NCBI RefSeq assembly: GCF_026625145.1
Contig: NZ_CP113088.1
Coordinates: 2,087,501-2,151,500 of the forward strand
DNA from: Lacinutrix neustonica
GTDB lineage: Bacteria; Bacteroidota; Bacteroidia; Flavobacteriales; Flavobacteriaceae
DNA length: 64,000 bases
Direction of reading: 5' to 3'
How positions within the stretch are numbered: the first letter of the stretch is position 1; the number at the start of each line of letters is the position of its first letter. Below are positions 8,606 to 17,122 of this stretch, piece after piece. Under the pieces are notes generated by a model, which did no database searches, was not told the origin of the DNA, and saw nothing but the letters and a program-made list of their open reading frames with translations. Both the position numbers and the translations under genes were made by a program.

Positions 8606-9760
8606 GTGCATAAACCAATATACATAACGTCTATTTCTTCTATTTCCGCTTTAGGAAACACCACGGAACAGGTTTGGAAAAACTATAAAAGTGCCGCACA
8701 TTTTATTTCTGAAAAGAACGGGCATTTGGTTTCAGAATTATCCGGAGACTCACAAGCAGAGATTTTAAAACTTAAATCATTGGACTCCAAATATAAAGCA
8801 CTAGACGATTCTGTATTATTCGGTATCTATTCCGCTAGAAAAGCTACAAAAAAAGCAGGCTGGTCATCAGAAGGTAATTTTGGAATTAATATAGGCTCCT
8901 CTCGCGGGGCAACCCAACTCTTCGAAAGCTATCACGAAGATTTTTTAAAAAATAACAAAGCAAAAACCTTGAGTTCTCCCACAACAACTTTAGGTAATAT
9001 ATCCTCTTGGATTGCGCACGATTTACAAACACAAGGGCCGGAAATTTCACACTCCATCACGTGTTCAACGGCGCTACACGCCATACTTAATGGGGTTGCG
9101 TGGTTACAATCCGGACTTTGCAACAAATTTTTAGTTGGCGGAAGTGAAGCCCCTTTAACCCCATTTACCATCTCGCAAATGCAAGCTTTAAAGATTTATG
9201 CTAAGCAATCCGGACAAAGTGAGGACTCTTATTATCCTTGTCGCGCTTTAGATCTTAATAAAAAACAAAACACTATGGTTTTGGGCGAAGGTGCAGCCAT
9301 GGCCTGTTTAGAATCTCAAGAAACACCAAATGCCTTAGCAAAAATTACAGGTATGGGTTATGCCACCGAAATTTTAGAACACAATGTCTCTCTATCTGCA
9401 AATGGAGACTGCTTTATAAAATCTATGAATATGGCCTTAGGCGATTTAAACCCAAAAGATATAGACGTTATTGTGACTCATACCCCTGGCACCATTAAAG
9501 GCGACACGTCTGAATTTCATGCCATTAAAAAAGTTTTTTGTAACAGCACGCCTAGTTTAACTACTAATAAGTGGAAACTCGGTCACACCTTAGGAGCCTC
9601 AGGGATGTTAAGCGTCGAAATGGCGGTTTTAATGCTTCAAAATCAGGAATTTATTTCTGTTCCTTATATTGAAACACAACAGCCTAAAAGACTAAAAAAC
9701 ATCCTAGTCAATGCGGTTGGATTTGGAGGTAATGCTGTGAGTATTTTACTCTCAAAATAA
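8606..9760 (+). CDS. Beta-ketoacyl synthase (KAS I/II type) of the biotin cluster
   Basis: 384-residue condensing enzyme with an intact Cys-His-His triad: Cys in SITCSTALHAIL, His in VTHTPGTIKGDTSEFH and His in KLGHTLGASGMLSVEM. The GTG start at 8606 (MHKPIYITSISS) follows a TAnnTTTG element. It is shorter than FabF (about 410 residues) and lacks an acyl carrier neighbour, so it is probably not the housekeeping FabF. It lies downstream of bioA on the same strand; a role in building or selecting the pimeloyl precursor is inferred from position only. Confidence 0.88.
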   Translation: MHKPIYITSISSISALGNTTEQVWKNYKSAAHFISEKNGHLVSELSGDSQAEILKLKSLDSKYKALDDSVLFGIYSARKATKKAGWSSEGNFGINIGSSRGATQLFESYHEDFLKNNKAKTLSSPTTTLGNISSWIAHDLQTQGPEISHSITCSTALHAILNGVAWLQSGLCNKFLVGGSEAPLTPFTISQMQALKIYAKQSGQSEDSYYPCRALDLNKKQNTMVLGEGAAMACLESQETPNALAKITGMGYATEILEHNVSLSANGDCFIKSMNMALGDLNPKDIDVIVTHTPGTIKGDTSEFHAIKKVFCNSTPSLTTNKWKLGHTLGASGMLSVEMAVLMLQNQEFISVPYIETQQPKRLKNILVNAVGFGGNAVSILLSK

Positions 9761-9818
9761 AATGATGCAACCGTATAAAAAACGATATTTCAATACTATA
9801 AATTAAAACGTATTACTT

Positions 9819-10439
9819 ATGACTGAATGGTTTTCGGCTTTAGATTCTTTTTCCCAATTCTTTTGGATTATAGCGGGCATTAGCTCATTAATATTTGCTT
9901 TCGTCATCGTAACCACCTTTGCAGGTATTGATGGTGGCGACGACTTTGATGCTATTGAAACCGATGTTGGTATAGAATTTCAGTTTATAACATTTAAAAA
10001 TCTTATCGGGTTTTTTACCATTTTTGGATGGATTGGGATCGCTGGAATAAATGCAGGGTTTTCAAAACCAGTCACTGTTATTACGGCTTTTGGCTGTGGT
10101 TTACTAATGATGGCTATCATGGCCGGCATGTTTTACGCCATGAAAAAGCTAACCGATAGCGGCACATTGAATTACAAAAATGCCATTAATGCTATTGGTG
10201 AAGTCTATTTAACCATTGGCGCTAACCGCTCAAGAATGGGTAAAGTGAGCGTTAGAGTGCAAGGTTCTTTAAGAGAATTAGAAGCGCTTACAGATGCATT
10301 AACCGACCTTAAGTCCGGAACGCTTATACAAGTAATAGATGTCACTAGTAATGGCATTTTAATAGTGAATGAAACTAAAAAACCTATAGAACCAACTAAA
10401 CAAGAAACTTATGAATTACCTTCTAACACAGGAACCTAA
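9819..10439 (+). CDS. OB-fold membrane partner of flotillin (DUF1449/YqiJ-like)
   Basis: 206 residues with three predicted membrane helices (about 10-35, 60-80, 85-110) followed by a C-terminal OB-fold-like region (GEVYLTIGANRSRMGKVSVR). The last 29 nt overlap the start of the flotillin gene, so the two are translationally coupled. NfeD/YuaF/YqiJ proteins of this kind accompany flotillins throughout bacteria and are thought to form membrane microdomain scaffolds. Intact frame. Confidence 0.82.
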   Translation: MTEWFSALDSFSQFFWIIAGISSLIFAFVIVTTFAGIDGGDDFDAIETDVGIEFQFITFKNLIGFFTIFGWIGIAGINAGFSKPVTVITAFGCGLLMMAIMAGMFYAMKKLTDSGTLNYKNAINAIGEVYLTIGANRSRMGKVSVRVQGSLRELEALTDALTDLKSGTLIQVIDVTSNGILIVNETKKPIEPTKQETYELPSNTGT

Positions 10440-11834
10440 ATTTGATTTAGGTTTTCCAATTGCCATTATTTTTGCAATACTATTTGTCTTTGTATTTTTA
10501 ATTATTTTAATCAGACGGTATAAACGCTGTCCTTCAGATAGAATACTTGTCGTGTATGGTAAAGTTGGTGGCGGCCAATCCGCCAAATGTATCCATGGAG
10601 GTGCAGCCTTTATCGTGCCTGTATTTCAGGATTATCAATTTTTAGATTTAACACCAATATCTATTGAGGTCAATCTTGTCAATGCCTTATCGAAACAAAA
10701 CATTCGTGTAAATGTACCCTCTCGTTTTACTATTGGTGTTTCTACAGAGCCTGGTATTATGCAAAATGCTGCTGAAAGATTACTGGGGCTCAACCAAGGT
10801 AATATTCAGGAATTAGCACAAGAAATCATTTTTGGGCAATTGCGTTTGGTCGTAGCGTCTATGGATATTGAAGAAATTAATAATGACCGTGATAAGTTTT
10901 TAACTAATATTTCTCAAAGTGTAGAATCAGAGCTAAAGAAAGTGGGGCTGAAATTAATCAACGTAAACATAACAGATATTGTTGACGAGTCTCGGCTATA
11001 TTGAGGCTTTAGGAAAAGAAGCTGCGGCACATGCTATTAACGCCGCACGTAAATCTGTAGCTGAAAAAACCAGGAGATGGTTCTATTGGAGAAGCAAATG
11101 CGGTACAGGATGAAAGAACGCAAGTAGCAGCTGCCAATGCCCAAGCAGTAGAAGGTGAAAACACAGCGAAAATTGCTGTTGCAAATTCAGATTCTTTGCG
11201 TCGCCAACGGGAGGCTGAAGCAGAGCGTGTGGCTATCGCCTCAGAAAAAGTACAAGGAGCAAAAGCGTTACAAGAATCGTATGCTGCAGAGCAAGAAGCC
11301 GAAGTCGTAAGGGCTGAAAGAGAACGCTCATCTCAAATGGCCGATATTATTGTGCCTGCCGAAATTGACAAGCGCAAAGTGGAAATAGATGCTGAAGCCC
11401 AAGCGGAACAGATTAGAAGACGTGCAAAAGGTGAAGCCGATGCCATACTATTTAAAGCCCAAGCCGAAGCTCAAGGTCAATATGAGATTTTAACAAAGCA
11501 GGCTGCAGGTATGGAACAAATTGTTAAAGCTGCGGGAAATAATTCTAAGGATGCTGTTTTATTATTAATCGCAGACAAATTACGGGAACTAGTGAAAATG
11601 CAGTCTGACGCCATTAAAAATATTAAAATTGATAAAGTGACCGTTTGGGAAAATGGCGGCGGAAAAGATGGTAAATCATCAACCGCTAATTTTTTGTCCG
11701 GTATGTATAAATCGGTACCCCCTTTACAAGAAATGTTTAATATGGCAGGTATGGAACTGCCGGAATACTTAAAAGGGAAAGATCCAAAAGGTAATACTGA
11801 AGCAGAAGCTGTAGAAGAAATGCCTTTAAAATAA
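10411..11834 (+). CDS. Flotillin-like SPFH/band 7 protein (two frame breaks)
   Basis: Reconstructed length 473 residues. An N-terminal membrane helix (about 12-32) is followed by an SPFH domain (RILVVYGKVGGGQSAKCIHG) and a long Ala/Glu-rich coiled coil rich in AEAEAQ/EKVQGAKA repeats, then a short C-terminal tail. Two extra bases are present: CTCGG at 10991-10995 (restores DESGYIEALG) and CCAGGA at 11070-11075, where CCAGA restores AEKTRDGSIGEANA. The second case keeps CCAG intact and so helps identify the true motif. Role: membrane microdomain scaffold (family). Confidence 0.88.
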
Positions 11835-11840
11835 AAGACG

Positions 11841-11893
11841 AAATTGGTAAAGATAAAATCCGCTACGAGAGCGGATTTTATCTTTACCAATTT
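11841..11893 (+). terminator. Very long perfect hairpin after flotillin
   Basis: Arms 11841-11864 and 11870-11893 are perfectly complementary over 24 bp with a 5-nt loop (ACGAG). A T-rich stretch follows. It lies directly after the flotillin stop and ends 28 nt before the next ATG, so it most likely terminates the flotillin operon. Confidence 0.75.
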
Positions 11894-11921
11894 TTCTATA
11901 TTTACCGGAAACCAAGCGCCT

Positions 11922-12886
11922 ATGAAACCCTTATACAAACTGCTATGCCTCGTAGCACTCTTAATTACCGCATGCCATGATGCACAACAAGACCCTAATA
12001 TTTACACACAATTTGAATCAAAATTCTATACTATAGATGGTTACAAAATAAATGTAGAAATGAAAGGTTCCGGTGACCCAATCTTCTTTTTGCCAGGTGG
12101 TCCGGGGAATTCTCATGATTATATGCAAGGTAATTTTGGGCAGTATTACAAAACGAATACGGTGGTGTTTTTCGATTGGTTGGGCCGGGGAAAGAGCGAT
12201 GATGCCAAGAGCGCGTCGGAATATTCTGTAGAGAATGATGTAGCAATGATAGAAAAACTAAGAGTGCTTCTAAAATTTGAAAAAATCACATTGGTTGGGC
12301 ATTCTTACGGAACGGTTCCTGCACAAGCTTATGCTATTAAATATCCTAATCAGCTAGATAAAATGGTGCTTATTAATGGTTTCCACAGTGGCGCCATGTG
12401 GCAAGCGAACTGTGATAGTTATAACCATTATGCAAAAACCCATTTTCCGAACGATGGACAAAAGTGGACTCACTTCGTGCCTTAGGTTACGTGTCAAGTG
12501 ATAAAGCCCTAGCAGCTGTTTACGGGAGTTTTCCAACAAAATATATTTATTATCACAACACAAAACTAAAACAAAACCTGCCAAAAACAGAACATCGTGG
12601 CTGGGTGAACGATGTTTATGTCGCTATCATTGGTAGAGATGGAGACTTCGACGTATCAGGAAGTATGATCCATCAGGATTACCGAAAGGAATTAAAAAAT
12701 ATTAAAGCAAAAACATTAATTGTTGCCGGGCGCTATGATGGCGTCTCCACTCCGGAATTTGCAATACAATACAAAATCTTTATGCCTAAAGCTCAATTTG
12801 AAATGTTTGAGAATAGCGGCCATAATCCTTACTTGGAAGAACCTGAGAAATTTTTTAAAATCTTCAACACCTTTTTGAATGAATAA
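11922..12886 (+). CDS. Alpha/beta hydrolase lipoprotein (proline iminopeptidase-like; frame break)
   Basis: Reconstructed length 321 residues. The start at 11922 gives a lipoprotein signal with lipobox (LVALLITAC). Motifs: oxyanion-hole GGPGNSHDYM, nucleophile elbow VGHSYGTVPAQ (Ser), acid in AGRYDGVSTPEF and His in ENSGHNPYLEEPEKF. HGGPG-type oxyanion motifs are typical of proline iminopeptidases. One base is missing at CCGA 12447-12450; CCNGA gives HFPERWTKVDSLRALG. Substrate unknown. Confidence 0.87.
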
Positions 12887-13349
12887 AATAGTTTATAAAA
12901 GAAAAGTGCCAAAAATGAAAATGGCCTTTGGTATCATATTCTTTATTTTTGGCTTTTCTTTACTCTTTCATTTTTATGGATTTCTCATTTGTGGTATGTC
13001 CACTTTCTTCTTCTACACCGATGGCTCAGAAATAGATTTAGACTCAAAAACATATAGAACATTTATTTCTCTATTTGGTTTTCGTTTTGGACAATGGAAA
13101 GCTTTGCCGGATATTGAATATATTTCGGTATTTAGCACTTCTGAAATTAATACAATAAGATCTTTAGGAGCAGAAGCCAATATAAAAAGTGATGTCATTC
13201 AACTCAATTTATTTCACAACAGAAATCAAAAAATAACGGCTTACACAACAACAGATAAAAAGGATGCTTTTAAAATGGCAGATGAAATTGCACAAATCCT
13301 AAACATTGACATCTTAGATGCAACAGAACCAGAATCGAAATGGTTGTAA
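12879..13349 (+). CDS. Hypothetical membrane protein
   Basis: 156 residues. Two closely spaced hydrophobic segments (about 15-50) are followed by a soluble domain with IDLDSKTYRTFISLFGFRFG and a conserved-looking DIEYISVFSTSE. It overlaps the hydrolase stop by 8 nt, so it is coupled to it. The layout resembles short PH-like/bPH membrane proteins of flavobacteria, but I do not recognise a named family. Confidence 0.65.
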   Translation: MNKIVYKRKVPKMKMAFGIIFFIFGFSLLFHFYGFLICGMSTFFFYTDGSEIDLDSKTYRTFISLFGFRFGQWKALPDIEYISVFSTSEINTIRSLGAEANIKSDVIQLNLFHNRNQKITAYTTTDKKDAFKMADEIAQILNIDILDATEPESKWL

Positions 13350-13384
13350 CTAAAATAGGCATCTATTAAGTAAATTCATAAAAA

Positions 13385-13414
13385 AACGCTTCGATGGTTA
13401 TCGAAGCGTTTTTA
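13385..13414. terminator. Bidirectional intrinsic terminator
   Basis: Inverted repeat AACGCTTCGAT / ATCGAAGCGTT (13385-13395, 13400-13410) with A-rich and T-rich flanks, between convergent genes ending at 13349 and 13433. Confidence 0.8.
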
Positions 13415-13432
13415 AATAAAATTTTATACTAT

Positions 13433-13732
13433 TTATTTACAATTTCCTGACATTTCTAGCTTTTCAAATCCAAAGATAAAAAGTCCTGAAGCAGATACTG
13501 TTGTAACTACATTAGTAACACCATCTGTACATTTACCATTTAATTCAGTTAATGCTAGTTTTGCTTCTTCTTGAGCATCCATTGCAGTTAAACCAAGAAC
13601 GTTTGTGTTCTTTTTTACTACGCTCACTTCTTTTCCTGCTTTTACATAGTTTGAAGGTGTAGAAACAAATCCTACTGTTCCACAACTAGTTAACATTAAT
13701 GCTGCAAACGCTAATCCTAATACTTTTTTCAT
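13433..13732 (-). CDS. Small lipoprotein (hypothetical)
   Basis: 99 residues with a lipobox at residue 17 (LAFAALMLTSC). The mature part includes KKNTNVLGLTAMDAQEEAKL and a Cys pair (CTDG and GNC) that could form a disulfide. It vaguely resembles TRL-like lipoproteins (GLT-A-A pattern), but I cannot assign a function. It stands alone between terminator and the divergent bioB. Confidence 0.7.
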   Translation of the reverse strand: MKKVLGLAFAALMLTSCGTVGFVSTPSNYVKAGKEVSVVKKNTNVLGLTAMDAQEEAKLALTELNGKCTDGVTNVVTTVSASGLFIFGFEKLEMSGNCK

Positions 13733-13865
13733 TCTTTAATATTTTTAAATTTCGTCAAAACTAATCTTTTAAGGTTAATGAACCGTAAAACAACAGGAAT
13801 TAATATTAGGATAAAAATATCTCTATATATTTCAAAATAAAATACCCTATATAAATGGATATAAC

Positions 13866-13873
13866 TATTTTTG
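13866..13873 (+). promoter_or_regulatory. -7 promoter element before bioB
   Basis: TATTTTTG fits TAnnTTTG, 18 nt before the bioB ATG. No clear -33 element. Confidence 0.4.
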
Positions 13874-13891
13874 TTTTAAACGAATTCTTTC

Positions 13892-14986
13892 ATGAGCGAG
13901 ATAAAACACAATTGGACAAAAGAACAAATATTAGCTATTTATAATAAACCTTTAATGGAATTGCTTTACGAAGCAGCCACTGTACATCGGTTACATCACG
14001 ACCCAAATACGGTTCAGGTAAGTACCTTACTGTCTATTAAAACCGGTGGTTGTCCTGAGGACTGTGGGTATTGCCCACAAGCTGCAAGATATCATACAGA
14101 CATTGAGGGCAATGATTTAATGAGTGTTCAGCAAGTAAAAGCACAAGCTTTACGTGCAAAATCCTCAGGAAGTTCGCGTGTTTGTATGGGCGCCGCTTGG
14201 CGTAATGTTAAAGATGGAGAGGAGTTTGACCAAGTTTTAGAAATGGTACGCACCATTAACAAACTGGATATGGAAGTGTGTTGTACTTTAGGAATGATTA
14301 CAGAGAACCAAGCCCATCGCTTAGCTGAAGCTGGACTCTATGCCTACAACCACAACTTAGACTCTTCTGAAGATTATTATAAAGAAGTGATTTCTACACG
14401 TGGTTTTGAAGACCGTTTAAAAACGATTGACAACGTGCGAAAAACAAACGTAACCGTTTGTTCCGGAGGTATTATTGGTATGGGAGAAGCTATTGAAGAT
14501 CGAGCAGGGATGCTGGTGGCCTTAGCGACTTTGAACCCGCAACCGGAATCGGTACCTATAAATGCATTAGTTCCAGTGGAAGGCACCCCTTTAGCTGAAG
14601 AAAAGCCAGTATCTATATGGGATATGATTAGAATGGTCGCCACAACTAGAATTATCATGCCGGAAACCCAAGTACGACTAAGTGCTGGTAGAACAGAAAT
14701 GAGTCGCGAAGGTCAAGCCATGTGTTTCTTTGCTGGTGCTAACTCCATTTTTGCTGGTGATAAACTTTTAACCACCCCAAATCCCGATGTCAATGAAGAC
14801 ATGAAAATGTTTGAGATGTTAGGGTTGAATCCTCAGAAGCCATTCATAAAAAAGATGCAGCCAGCCTCTGTAGAAGCGAAAGATTCTCAATTTGAAGCGT
14901 TAGGAGAAAAACCTAAATGGTCAAGGCCGGAGCACAAAATTGAGAGAAATGAGGAAGCTAAGCAAAAAGCGAAACCTATTCAATAG
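13892..14986 (+). CDS. bioB: Biotin synthase
   Basis: Radical SAM enzyme that inserts sulfur into dethiobiotin. 364 residues. The [4Fe-4S] SAM cluster motif is CPEDCGYCPQ, followed by YNHNLDSSEDYY, VCSGGIIGMGE and INALVPVEGTPL; the [2Fe-2S] cluster Cys and Arg are in the usual places (VRLSAGR). Intact frame. It lies 5.8 kb downstream of bioA with unrelated genes between, so it has its own promoter. Confidence 0.97.
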   Translation: MSEIKHNWTKEQILAIYNKPLMELLYEAATVHRLHHDPNTVQVSTLLSIKTGGCPEDCGYCPQAARYHTDIEGNDLMSVQQVKAQALRAKSSGSSRVCMGAAWRNVKDGEEFDQVLEMVRTINKLDMEVCCTLGMITENQAHRLAEAGLYAYNHNLDSSEDYYKEVISTRGFEDRLKTIDNVRKTNVTVCSGGIIGMGEAIEDRAGMLVALATLNPQPESVPINALVPVEGTPLAEEKPVSIWDMIRMVATTRIIMPETQVRLSAGRTEMSREGQAMCFFAGANSIFAGDKLLTTPNPDVNEDMKMFEMLGLNPQKPFIKKMQPASVEAKDSQFEALGEKPKWSRPEHKIERNEEAKQKAKPIQ

Positions 14987-15057
14987 TTAAAGTCTTATTA
15001 TAAAAGCGTCAATTTCAGAACCTTTTCTTAACTTTAACACTATAAAACAACTAATTT

Positions 15058-15921
15058 TTGAAATTGAATCTTCAAGATATCCCACGAGTAAAAACCATTT
15101 CAAAAGAAGTGTTTATTCGTGATTATTTCAAACCACAAAAACCAGTGGTTATAGAACAATTTATAGAAGATTGGCCAGCCTATTCTAAATGGAATTTAGA
15201 ATTTATAAAACGTCTAGCGGGCGATAAAATCGTACCGTTATACGACGACAGGCCTGTTAATTACAAAGACGGATTTAATGAGCCTCATACCAAGATGAAG
15301 ATGAGCGATTATATCGATTTGTTAAAACGGGAACCTACAAAATTGAGAATTTTTCTTTGGAATGTTTTAAAAGAGATACCTGAACTTCAAAAAGATTTTA
15401 CTTTTCCGGATTTCGGATTGAAGTTAATGAAAGGCCTACCAATGTTATTTTTTGGGGGTACTAATTCGCATACGTTTATGCATTACGATATTGATTTAGC
15501 CAATATCTTTCATTTCCATTTTGAAGGCAAAAAACAATGCATCTTATTTGATCAAGAGCAAAACAATTATTTGTATAAAATTCCACATTCATTAATAGTA
15601 CGGGAAGATATTGATTTTACAAATCCGGATTTTAATAAATGGCCCGCATTAGAGAAGGCAAAAGGGTGGGGGTGCGAATTAAACCATGGAGAAGTGCTAT
15701 ACATGCCGGAAGGGTATTGGCATTATATGCGTTATATAACCCCAGGGTTCTCCATGAGTCTGCGTGCTATTGCTAGACATCCAAAAACATTAGGTCAAGC
15801 TTTTTATAATGTGTTTTTTATGCGTACTTTAGATAATATCATGCGTCGTGTAAAAGGGCAAAAGTGGATCGATTGGAAAAATCAAAAAGCAATAACAAAT
15901 ACTAATAAATACATACAATAA
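15058..15921 (+). CDS. Cupin-like (JmjC-type) Fe(II)/2-oxoglutarate oxygenase
   Basis: 287 residues starting at TTG 15058 (MKLNLQDIPRVK). The N-terminal KPVVIEQFIEDWPAYSKW is typical of cupin_8/JmjC proteins. Metal ligands are visible as HYD (FMHYDIDLANIF) and the distal His in PEGYWHYM, a full HxD...H triad. Substrate unknown; members hydroxylate proteins or small molecules. It is followed after 1 nt by an outer-membrane protein gene. Confidence 0.82.
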   Translation: MKLNLQDIPRVKTISKEVFIRDYFKPQKPVVIEQFIEDWPAYSKWNLEFIKRLAGDKIVPLYDDRPVNYKDGFNEPHTKMKMSDYIDLLKREPTKLRIFLWNVLKEIPELQKDFTFPDFGLKLMKGLPMLFFGGTNSHTFMHYDIDLANIFHFHFEGKKQCILFDQEQNNYLYKIPHSLIVREDIDFTNPDFNKWPALEKAKGWGCELNHGEVLYMPEGYWHYMRYITPGFSMSLRAIARHPKTLGQAFYNVFFMRTLDNIMRRVKGQKWIDWKNQKAITNTNKYIQ

Positions 15922-15922
15922 A

Positions 15923-16414
15923 ATGAAAAAAATAGTACTTATAGCATTTCTATTAGCCGCTTATTTAGGAAATGCCCAAGCATTCTCAGGAAAGGATGAT
16001 AAAAAATTATTTATAGGAGCTAACCTGCAAGAAAATGCAACAGGTATTACCATTGGTTTAGACTATGGTATTGGCGAAAACATTTCATTAGGTATCAGTG
16101 GGGCGTACGCATTGAATTTAACTAATGGTTTAACGGCAGATTTTGTAGATCGTTTTGATTTAAAAGGACGTTTTAATGCCAACTTAGGGAATGTTTTAAA
16201 TATTAGCGACAATTTTGATGTTTACCCTGGATTAAGCTTGAGCTTAAAAAACTTTGGAGGCCATTTAGGTTTTCGCTATCTTTTCACCTCCGGTTTTGGT
16301 GTTTTTGCTGAGGTTGGAACAACATTTGCAAAATACAATACTGATAACTTAACAGCGGCAGAACAAATTCACAATCAATTTGTAACAAATATTGGAGCTA
16401 TTTTTAATCTGTAA
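15923..16414 (+). CDS. Outer-membrane beta-barrel protein (hypothetical, DUF6646-like)
   Basis: 163 residues with a signal peptide (MKKIVLIAFLLAAYLGNAQ) and repeated amphipathic strands ending in an aromatic/Leu C-terminus (TNIGAIFNL), typical of small eight-stranded barrels. It follows the cupin gene almost without gap. Family name from memory and uncertain. Confidence 0.7.
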   Translation: MKKIVLIAFLLAAYLGNAQAFSGKDDKKLFIGANLQENATGITIGLDYGIGENISLGISGAYALNLTNGLTADFVDRFDLKGRFNANLGNVLNISDNFDVYPGLSLSLKNFGGHLGFRYLFTSGFGVFAEVGTTFAKYNTDNLTAAEQIHNQFVTNIGAIFNL

Positions 16415-16434
16415 GCGTTTTTTATAACATCTAT

Positions 16435-16467
16435 AAAGCCTTTCAATTTTCATTGAAAGGCTTTTTT
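16435..16467. terminator. Bidirectional intrinsic terminator
   Basis: Arms AAAGCCTTTCAAT / ATTGAAAGGCTTT (16435-16447, 16452-16464) and a T-run, between convergent barrel gene and recX. Confidence 0.85.
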
Positions 16468-16474
16468 ATAAAAG

Positions 16475-16951
16475 CTATTTCACCAATTCATTGGCCTTTT
16501 CATATACCAAATGCGCCTCCCAACCACGGTATAATAAATAATCTATTAATTTCTTTTTCTTCTTTAGCATATTGCTTTCATGCATAGAATGGACTCTTTT
16601 CTCTGCTAAAGCATCGAATACAGAGAGATATTCATCTTCTGAAATTTCTTTAAGCGCTTGATTGACGTTGAATTTTGATATCTCCCGCTTCTTAAGTTCA
16701 AGGAGCAGACGCCGTCTCCCCCATTTTTTTATTCTGAACTTCCCACTAACATATGTTTGAGCAAAACGTGCTTCATTAAGGTAGTTGTGCTCCAAAAGAT
16801 GAACAATGATAACATCTATGGCCTCAGGAATCATGTTCATGTTTTTCAACTTTTGTCTTACCTCTTGATGACAACGTTCTTGATAAGCACAGTAATGTTC
16901 TAATTTTTTGGTTGCTTCTTCTACTGTATGTGTTTTTATGTTTTGATACAT
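16475..16951 (-). CDS. recX: Regulatory protein RecX
   Basis: RecA modulator, 158 residues from the ATG at 16951 (MYQNIKTHTVEEATKKLEHY). RecX three-helix repeats are visible: CAYQERCHQEVRQKLKN, LNEARFAQTYVSGKFRIKKWG and KLIDYLLYRGWEAHLVYE. A longer in-frame start at 17017 exists but adds sequence not expected in the family. Confidence 0.9.
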   Translation of the reverse strand: MYQNIKTHTVEEATKKLEHYCAYQERCHQEVRQKLKNMNMIPEAIDVIIVHLLEHNYLNEARFAQTYVSGKFRIKKWGRRRLLLELKKREISKFNVNQALKEISEDEYLSVFDALAEKRVHSMHESNMLKKKKKLIDYLLYRGWEAHLVYEKANELVK

Positions 16952-17122
16952 ATTCCAAAAATAAGTGATTAAAAAAGAATACCAAAAAAGTCTTTTGTGA
17001 TAGCAACACGTAACCATCAGGTCAAGTTACCTTCGTTTTTAAGGCGATAGCACAAAATAAATTAATCTGATTGTTTTCGTTGGTACCAGGAATCAAATAA
17101 GTAAAGCTACTGTAGTACTTTT

